Shown here: positions 27,747-32,225 of the stretch, piece by piece
Layout: the number at the start of each line of letters is the position of its first letter
Position numbering within the stretch: position 1 is the stretch's first letter
Assembly: GCF_000373745.1 (NCBI RefSeq)
Contig: NZ_KB892297.1
Span: 1 to 32,225 of the forward strand
Direction of reading: 5' to 3'
From: Oligella ureolytica DSM 18253
GTDB taxonomy: Bacteria > Pseudomonadota > Gammaproteobacteria > Burkholderiales > Burkholderiaceae_B
DNA length: 32,225 nucleotides
The notes under the pieces: model-generated
What the model saw: only the letters and a program-made list of their open reading frames with translations
Database searches by the model: none
Told to the model about the DNA's origin: nothing
Position numbers and translations under genes: made by a program

Positions 27747-28655
27747 CTAACCCTCCTGTCTTGTTTGAATCAGCTTTAAGATGGAAGAAAAGTCTAAGCG
27801 ACCATTACCTGCCTGACTCGACTCCTTGTACAGCGCATGAGCTAACTCACCCATCTCTACCGCACACCCGCTTTGCGTCGCAGCTTCTAATGCTAATCCC
27901 ATGTCCTTTAACATCAAGTCAGTAAAAAAGCCACCCTGATAATCACGTCCTGCAGGCGCTGTCTCAATCACTCCGGGCCAAGGGTTATTGACATCAGAAC
28001 TCCAACAGCGACCGGAGGAGGTATTAATAATACCAGCTAAGATATTGGCATCCATGCCCAGCTTAACGCCGAGATTCATCGCCTCAGCCACGCCGACCAT
28101 GCTAATTCCGAGCAACATGTTATTTGCCACTTTAGCAACTTGACCATTACCATGGCCACCACAATAAACAATATTTTTACCCATCGCTTGTAAAATCGGT
28201 TTTGCTTTTTCAAAGCCCTCTTCCGTGCCGCCTACCATAAAGGTTAAGGTCGCATTTTTTGCACCAACCGTACCTCCCGATACTGGGGCATCAAGCATCA
28301 CCATGCCATTGGATTGTGCAACCTCAGCAATATCACGCGCACTGGCCGGATCAATGGTTGATGAATCAATCATCACCGTACCTTTGGCCGCTGCGCCAAG
28401 AATACCGCCGACACCATCATCACCCAAATACACCGACTTAGCATGAGCCGCGGCCGGCAGCATCGTCACGATAACCTCCTGACCTGCCGCTGCAACCTCA
28501 ATTGGTGACGCCGCAACGGTGATTTGCGCCTGCTCCTGCAAACTAGTCATCGCTTCTTCTGATAAATCAAATACGGTTAATTCATGACCTGCTTTGGCAA
28601 GATTTAAGGCCATAGGACCACCCATATTGCCTAAACCAATAAAACCGATACGCAT
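27747..28655 (-). CDS. mmsB: 3-Hydroxyisobutyrate dehydrogenase
   Basis: A 302-residue beta-hydroxyacid dehydrogenase, oxidising 3-hydroxyisobutyrate to methylmalonate semialdehyde in valine catabolism. The Rossmann N-terminus GLGNMGGPMALNLAKAGH is at 7-24. The family motif APVSGGTVGA is near 123 and the catalytic Lys175 lies in GNGQVAKVANNMLLG. GGAGA lies before the ATG. It is first in a two-gene unit with the acyl-CoA dehydrogenase. No mmsA, enoyl-CoA hydratase or 3-hydroxyisobutyryl-CoA hydrolase accompanies it here. Confidence 0.92.
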   Translation of the reverse strand: MRIGFIGLGNMGGPMALNLAKAGHELTVFDLSEEAMTSLQEQAQITVAASPIEVAAAGQEVIVTMLPAAAHAKSVYLGDDGVGGILGAAAKGTVMIDSSTIDPASARDIAEVAQSNGMVMLDAPVSGGTVGAKNATLTFMVGGTEEGFEKAKPILQAMGKNIVYCGGHGNGQVAKVANNMLLGISMVGVAEAMNLGVKLGMDANILAGIINTSSGRCWSSDVNNPWPGVIETAPAGRDYQGGFFTDLMLKDMGLALEAATQSGCAVEMGELAHALYKESSQAGNGRLDFSSILKLIQTRQEG

Positions 28656-28833
28656 ATTTGTCTCCGAGAATGGTTGTTTTAAATTAATAAAAAATATTAT
28701 CTCCTAAACATACTCTCTTAAATGTTAAATCATCGTCACTTGTGAGACTTTTTAGGGTTTACCCAATAGTAAAATTTACTTTTGATGAGAAAAGCAATCA
28801 AAGCATCATGAACAAATGAAAGAGCCCACCAGA

Positions 28834-28850
28834 TTGTGATATTTTCACAA
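28834..28850. promoter_or_regulatory. TTGTGA-N5-TCACAA inverted repeat upstream of lysC
   Basis: A 6-bp inverted repeat, TTGTGA (28834-28839) and TCACAA (28845-28850), 69 bases before the lysC start. It resembles a CRP/FNR-family box, but the spacer is one base short of the CRP consensus. Followed by a run of A. Weak evidence for a regulator site. Confidence 0.3.
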
Positions 28851-28918
28851 AAAAAACATTTAAATAGCTGTTTTTAAGGTAAGATTAACTATTTCCCTTA
28901 ACACTTTTCATAATAAAA

Positions 28919-30184
28919 ATGTCCCTAATCGTACAAAAGTTCGGCGGCACCTCCATGGGTTCAGTCGAACGCATTCAAAATGTAGCTAAGCGCGTCGCAA
29001 AGTGGCACAGGGCAGGACATCAAGTGGTTGTAGTTCCTTCAGCCACGGCCGGTGAGACCAACCGCCTTTTAGGTTTAGCAAGCGATCTATCTGAACGTCC
29101 GGATCCCCGTGAACTTGATATGCTAGCAGCGACTGGCGAACAAGCCAGTAGCGCCCTACTCGCCATTGCTTTACAAGCTGAAGGAATCAGTGCTCGCAGT
29201 TACACCGGTTGGCAGGTCCCAGTCAAAACAGATAGCGCTTTTACCAAAGCCCGCATCAAGGATATTGACGGCACCCGGATCAAAACTGATTTAGATGCCG
29301 GAAAAGTTATTATCGTCACCGGCTTCCAAGGTATTGACCCGGAAGGTCATATCACCACATTGGGCCGTGGAGGATCTGACACCTCCGCTGTCGCCATCGC
29401 CGCTGCCATTGGTGCTGACCAGTGCTTGATTTTTACCGATGTTGATGGTGTCTACACAACCGACCCTCGCGTAGTCCCTGACGCACGCCGCATGAGTGTT
29501 ATTTCTTTTGAAGAAATGCTTGAAATGGCCTCTCTCGGTTCTAAAGTTTTGCAAATCCGTGCGGTTGAATTTGCCGGTAAGTACAAAGTACCACTACGGG
29601 TTTTATCATCATTAACCGATCCTGACATTCCGGTAGAAGAAGAAATTATGTCGGGCACCCTAATTACTATTGAGGAAGATCCAAGTATGGAAGCTGCTGT
29701 TGTTTCAGGTATTGCATTTAGTCGTGATGAAGCAAAAATAACTATTCTCGGTGTACCTGACCGTCCCGGCATTGCCTTTGGTATCCTTGGCCCAATTGCT
29801 GATGCCAACATTGACGTTGACATGATTATTCAAAACCAATCTGTCGATGGCACAACCGACTTCTCATTTACTGTCAATCGCGCAGGCTATAAAGATGCAA
29901 TTGATGTCATTAATAACGTTGTCTTAAAAAACATCGACGCCCGTGAAGTCATTACGGATGATAAGGTCTGTAAAGTATCTATCGTCGGTATCGGTATGCA
30001 CTCGCACGCCGGAGTTGCCAGTAAGATGTTTAGCACCCTCGCCAAAGAAGGTGTAAATATCCAAATGATCAGCACGAGCGAAATCAAAACCTCTGTACTG
30101 ATTGAGGACAAATATATGGAATTAGCAGTACGTACCTTGCACCAGGCCTTTGATTTAGGTGAAGATACAACAACTGCTGAATAA
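28919..30184 (+). CDS. lysC: Aspartate kinase
   Basis: A 421-residue monofunctional aspartokinase, phosphorylating aspartate at the start of lysine, threonine and methionine synthesis. The kinase domain starts VQKFGGTSMGSVERI (Lys7). It continues through GFQGIDPEGHITTLGRGGSDTSAVAIAAAIGA and FTDVDGVYTTDPRVVPDARR. Two ACT domains fill residues from about 260 to the end (ITILGVPDRPGIAFGILGPIADANIDVDMIIQN; VSIVGIGMHSHAGVASKMF) and should give feedback control by lysine and/or threonine. The architecture is that of the alpha/beta LysC type. The ATG has no clear Shine-Dalgarno sequence. An internal beta-subunit start is possible but cannot be shown. Confidence 0.95.
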   Translation: MSLIVQKFGGTSMGSVERIQNVAKRVAKWHRAGHQVVVVPSATAGETNRLLGLASDLSERPDPRELDMLAATGEQASSALLAIALQAEGISARSYTGWQVPVKTDSAFTKARIKDIDGTRIKTDLDAGKVIIVTGFQGIDPEGHITTLGRGGSDTSAVAIAAAIGADQCLIFTDVDGVYTTDPRVVPDARRMSVISFEEMLEMASLGSKVLQIRAVEFAGKYKVPLRVLSSLTDPDIPVEEEIMSGTLITIEEDPSMEAAVVSGIAFSRDEAKITILGVPDRPGIAFGILGPIADANIDVDMIIQNQSVDGTTDFSFTVNRAGYKDAIDVINNVVLKNIDAREVITDDKVCKVSIVGIGMHSHAGVASKMFSTLAKEGVNIQMISTSEIKTSVLIEDKYMELAVRTLHQAFDLGEDTTTAE

Positions 30185-30189
30185 TTTTG

Positions 30190-30219
30190 AATATTCCTGC
30201 CCAAAGACTGGCGAATATT
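30190..30219 (+). terminator. Hairpin after lysC, possible terminator
   Basis: AATATTC (30190-30196) pairs with GAATATT (30213-30219), with an inner GCC/GGC and outer TTTT/AAAA pairing. No T run follows, so its strength as a terminator is doubtful. Confidence 0.4.
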
Positions 30220-30231
30220 AAAATTTAACTA

Positions 30232-30237
30232 TATAAT
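30232..30237 (+). promoter_or_regulatory. -10 box of tRNA-Ser
   Basis: A perfect TATAAT, 12 bases before the tRNA 5' end. No good -35 match is seen. Confidence 0.5.
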
Positions 30238-30249
30238 TATTAATTCTTT

Positions 30250-30343
30250 GGGAACGTGACCGAGAGGCTGAAGGTACTTCCCTGCTAAGGAAGCATACGG
30301 GCTTAAACCTGTATCGAGGGTTCGAATCCCTCCGTTCCCGCCA
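30250..30343 (+). tRNA. tRNA-Ser (GCT anticodon)
   Basis: A 94-nt class II tRNA with encoded CCA. The acceptor stem GGGAACG/CGTTCCC is perfect. The anticodon stem CTTCC/GGAAG surrounds the GCT anticodon, and the long variable arm typical of serine (ATACGGGCTTAAACCTGTAT) is present. The T loop is TTCGAAT. It reads AGC and AGU codons. It lies immediately before an integrase, and its 3' end is the likely attachment core. Confidence 0.97.
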
Positions 30344-30386
30344 AAGAATTTATACAAGCAACGTTAAAGTTGCTTAGAAACATATA

Positions 30387-30424
30387 AAATCCCCGCTAAA
30401 ACAAAGACTTAGCGGGGATTTTTG
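30387..30424 (+). terminator. Terminator after tRNA-Ser
   Basis: A perfect 13-bp stem, AAATCCCCGCTAA (30387-30399) and TTAGCGGGGATTT (30409-30421), with a 9-base loop and a T tract. Very strong rho-independent structure. Confidence 0.95.
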
Positions 30425-30485
30425 CATTTAAGATAGCCCCTTACGTTGCTTAAATATGTTAAGTAGCACGATTTGAAAGACGGTA

Positions 30486-30541
30486 TAAATCACGGTATAT
30501 TTTATTTAAGAACTCTTTTTTTAAATTTATACCGTGATTTA
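30486..30541. repeat. 14-bp inverted repeat upstream of the integrase
   Basis: TAAATCACGGTATA (30486-30499) and TATACCGTGATTTA (30528-30541) are perfect inverted copies separated by 28 bases, ending 5 bases before the integrase start. An additional partial direct copy, ACGGTATA, precedes the left arm. Candidate integrase arm-type sites, or an operator for integrase autoregulation. Confidence 0.75.
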
Positions 30542-30546
30542 AAATT

Positions 30547-31330
30547 ATGCTTACCGTCAAAGAAATCAATAGCCTTGAAATACTCCCTAAACCATATAAA
30601 GTGTCTGATGGTAGAGGGTTGTATTTATATGTCCACCCCAACGGATCAAAATATTGGCGCTATGACTATCAGTTCGACTCAAAGAGAAAAACCCTATCTT
30701 ATGGTGTTTTTCCTAAAGTCTCATTAGCTCTCGCTCGTCAAAAACATATGGAAGCGCAGAGTCAACTACAACTTGGCACTGACCCTTCACAGTCAAAGAA
30801 AGAAAAACAACAAGCACTTAAACAGGACTTTCACAATGTCGCTGAAGAATGGTACCAAAAATGGCGCGAAGGGAAAAATGAAAAATACCAATTAAATACT
30901 TGGACTCGACTTAACAATAATGTTTTTCCAGTTATAGGCCACATTTCAATTACCGAATTAAAGCCCTCTCACTTCAAGTCACTTATCAATGTCCTAGTTG
31001 AAAAAGGTGTTTATGACATCGCTAAACGAACTTTGCAAACATGCAATCAAATAATGCGTTATGCATACATCCAAGAATATATTCCATTTAATCCAACCAG
31101 TGAAATATTCCCTCGTGACATTATTCCAAAACGAAAAAAACGAAACTATTCAAGAATTACTGAAAGAGAGTTGCCTAAATTAATTGCTGATATTAACAAC
31201 TACTATGGGAATGAGATTACTGTCTTAGCTATTAAATTAATGATGCACACGTTCGTCCGAACCAGCGATCTAATAAAGGCAACTTGGAATGAAATAGACT
31301 GGGATAAAAAGCAGTGGGTCATTCCTGCTG
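30547..31330 (+). pseudogene. int: P4-type tyrosine integrase, 3' part cut off by an IS3-family insertion
   Basis: N-terminal two-thirds of a phage/island integrase of the P4 type. DUF4102 arm-binding region: residues 1-90 (MLTVKEINSLEILPKPYKVSDGRGLYLYV, GSKYWRYDYQFDSKRKTLSYGVFPKVSLALAR). SAM-like core-binding domain: about 93-190. The catalytic domain starts (REL-KLIADINNYYGNEITVLAIKLMMHTFVRTSDLIKATWNEIDW, with the first catalytic Arg). It stops near residue 260 (QWVIPA), before the HxxR and Tyr motifs. From there the frame reads into an IS end and ends at 31368. The gene is therefore non-functional as an integrase unless the IS is lost. It is AT-rich compared with the metabolic genes. It lies 204 bases after tRNA-Ser(GCT), the expected position for a genomic-island integrase. 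Confidence 0.88.
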
Positions 31331-31356
31331 TAATGACCCAGCACTTTCTGCTCACC

Positions 31357-32184
31357 TTATGCCGCTAAAGCCTCTCTGACTTCAACGGGTGACTTCATGC
31401 CCAAGGACTGGTGTGGGCGTTGATGGTTGTAAAACCCGATCTAGTCCGCTAACACGCGATTAGCATGTTGTATGCTCTCAAAACGCTGCCGATGTACACA
31501 TTGCTCTTTGAGCGTACGAATAAAACGTTCAATCATTCCATTCTGTTGAGGGCAGTGTGGCATGATAAATTCCTGTTGTAACCCGTAGCTCCTAACCAAG
31601 GAGGTATCGAGCTTAGAGGTAAAGATTAAGCCGTTATCTGAACGTAATGTGAGGGGTCTTGTTACCCGTCCTAATGTCCCAAAACGATTAATTAACGCTT
31701 ACTCTAATGCACTGCTTGCCATCTGTGCACGGCCATTTCGAGACAAGTGCCATCCGATCAGCTCTCGGTTATGGCAGTCAATCACGAGCGCTAAGCTTGC
31801 CCAGCCATCGCGACTGGTCCACACACGACAAAGGTCTGTTGCCCATCGTTCATTCAGGGACGCTGCCTTCGATGGACTCACCTCAACACGCGGCCTAAAG
31901 CCGACTGAACACTTCCTAACCTGCCAACCTTTAAGTTGAAAGATACGCTGTACTGTGTTCTTATTAAACCTAAGAAGGGCTGCCACCGTTCGATAGCCGT
32001 AGGAACGGTTCTCCTCAATCAGCTGTTTAATAGGGCTCTCCAAACGCTCTTGGAGCTTAGGTATCGCTTTCTTGATGGGTTTATAGTAGAAAGTCCGTCG
32101 TGGGACGCCAAACCAGCGGCACAGCTTTGCAATGGATACCTCATAGCCATCCTCTTTTAATCCCTGCTGGATGGCTTCAATCAT
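31357..32184 (-). pseudogene. IS3-family transposase OrfB, broken by two in-frame stop codons
   Basis: A DDE transposase of the IS3 family: HTH_21-like N-terminus (IAKLCRWFGVPRRTFYYKP; RSYGYRTVAALL), then the rve integrase core. The catalytic triad can be read in a single frame: the first Asp in NERWATDLCRVW, the second in LRSDNGLIF and the Glu in QQNGMIERFIRTLKEQC. The C-terminus is IGFYNHQRPHQSLGMKSPVEVREALAA. The frame is interrupted by TAA at 31699-31701 (after SSALE; probably a former glutamine CAA) and TAG at 31441-31443 (LAD*IGFYN; probably a former TGG tryptophan). There is no frameshift, so point mutation is the likely cause. The first stop removes the second Asp and the Glu, so the protein should be inactive. 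Confidence 0.9.
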
Positions 32185-32225
32185 TTCTCTTCCTCGTCCA
32201 ACAGGGATTGCAACTTTTTTCTGGC
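32181..32225 (-). CDS. IS3-family OrfA, last codons only
   Basis: The last 14 codons of OrfA (ending QSLLDEEEK, then TGA at 32181-32183). The TGA overlaps the orfB ATG in ATGA. The run A AAA AAG at 32220-32214 is the classical IS3 -1 slippage site, and the -1 frame is open to the orfB ATG, so an OrfAB fusion would form. The rest of orfA is beyond the window. Confidence 0.8.
   Translation of the reverse strand, partial: ARKKLQSLLDEEEK

Larger units (their letters stand above)
31329..32225 (-). mobile_element. IS3-family insertion sequence, partial (right end outside window)
   Basis: An IS3-family element inserted in the integrase gene. The inferred terminus at about 31329 begins TGTAATGACC, fitting IS3-family 5'-TG ends; the other end and the target duplication lie beyond the window. 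It encodes orfA and orfB on the minus strand with an overlapping ATGA junction and a slippery run, both hallmarks of the family. The orfB frame carries two nonsense codons, so this copy is decaying. Confidence 0.85.

Noticed and set aside
28834-28850. CRP-binding site upstream of lysC
   Set aside because: The half-sites TGTGA and TCACA are separated by five bases instead of six, and the surroundings do not resemble a CRP-dependent promoter; kept only as a low-confidence inverted repeat.
31649-31939. Plus-strand frames within the IS3-family element
   Set aside because: They are antisense to the readable transposase frame, which has the DDE residues and IS3 C-terminus.

Overview
The window is about 32 kb of a Gram-negative chromosome. 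The gene content points to a betaproteobacterium of the order Burkholderiales, most likely a low-GC member of the Alcaligenaceae. The evidence is a gltA-sdhE-sdhBADC-gntR operon divergent from mdh, a prpB-prpC pair and acnB and acnA close by, an EarP-type EF-P rhamnosylation pair with Arg32 in EF-P, and a type II citrate synthase. The genus is an inference from gene order and composition; no rRNA or other phylogenetic marker is present.

Layout. (1) 1-355: the right end of an IS200/IS605-type element that has cut off the 3' end of a chaperone-usher (CsuC-like) pilus chaperone gene (to 910). (2) 1249-1325: a tRNA with anticodon CAT, with an 18-bp tandem duplication beside it. (3) 1545-3478: two tandem RhtA-like amino-acid exporters. 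(4) 3514-4812: glutamate dehydrogenase. (5) 4883-10833, minus strand: an apparent operon gntR-sdhC-sdhD-sdhA-sdhB-sdhE-gltA ending in a clear terminator. (6) 11015-14195, plus strand: mdh, then prpB-prpC. (7) 14293-16677, minus strand: argG and an unrecognised secreted protein. (8) 16917-23787, plus strand: acnB, a class I/II aminotransferase and acnA. (9) 23886-26513: earP, efp and a YebE/DUF533 protein. (10) 26610-28655, minus strand: an mmsB and acyl-CoA dehydrogenase pair, probably for valine catabolism. (11) 28919-30184: lysC. (12) 30250 to the end: tRNA-Ser(GCT) followed by a P4-type integrase that is truncated by an IS3-family element. The transposase of that IS carries two in-frame nonsense codons.

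How it fits together. Most of the window is a tricarboxylic acid cycle and propionate (methylcitrate) cluster: citrate synthase, two aconitases, succinate dehydrogenase with its flavinylation factor, malate dehydrogenase, methylcitrate synthase and methylisocitrate lyase. A GntR/UTRA repressor-type regulator is encoded in the middle. The most interesting signal is a 7-bp motif, ATAAGAC, in tandem heptads. It occurs four times in the gntR/mdh divergent promoter region and three times (one copy inverted, forming the perfect palindrome GTCTTATATAAGAC) at the acnB promoter 6 kb away. I propose that this is the operator of the encoded GntR protein and that it ties acnB, mdh and the sdh-gltA operon into one local regulon. 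The two ends of the window are mobile-element scars: an IS insertion in a pilus gene on the left, and an integrase broken by a decaying IS at a tRNA-Ser site on the right.
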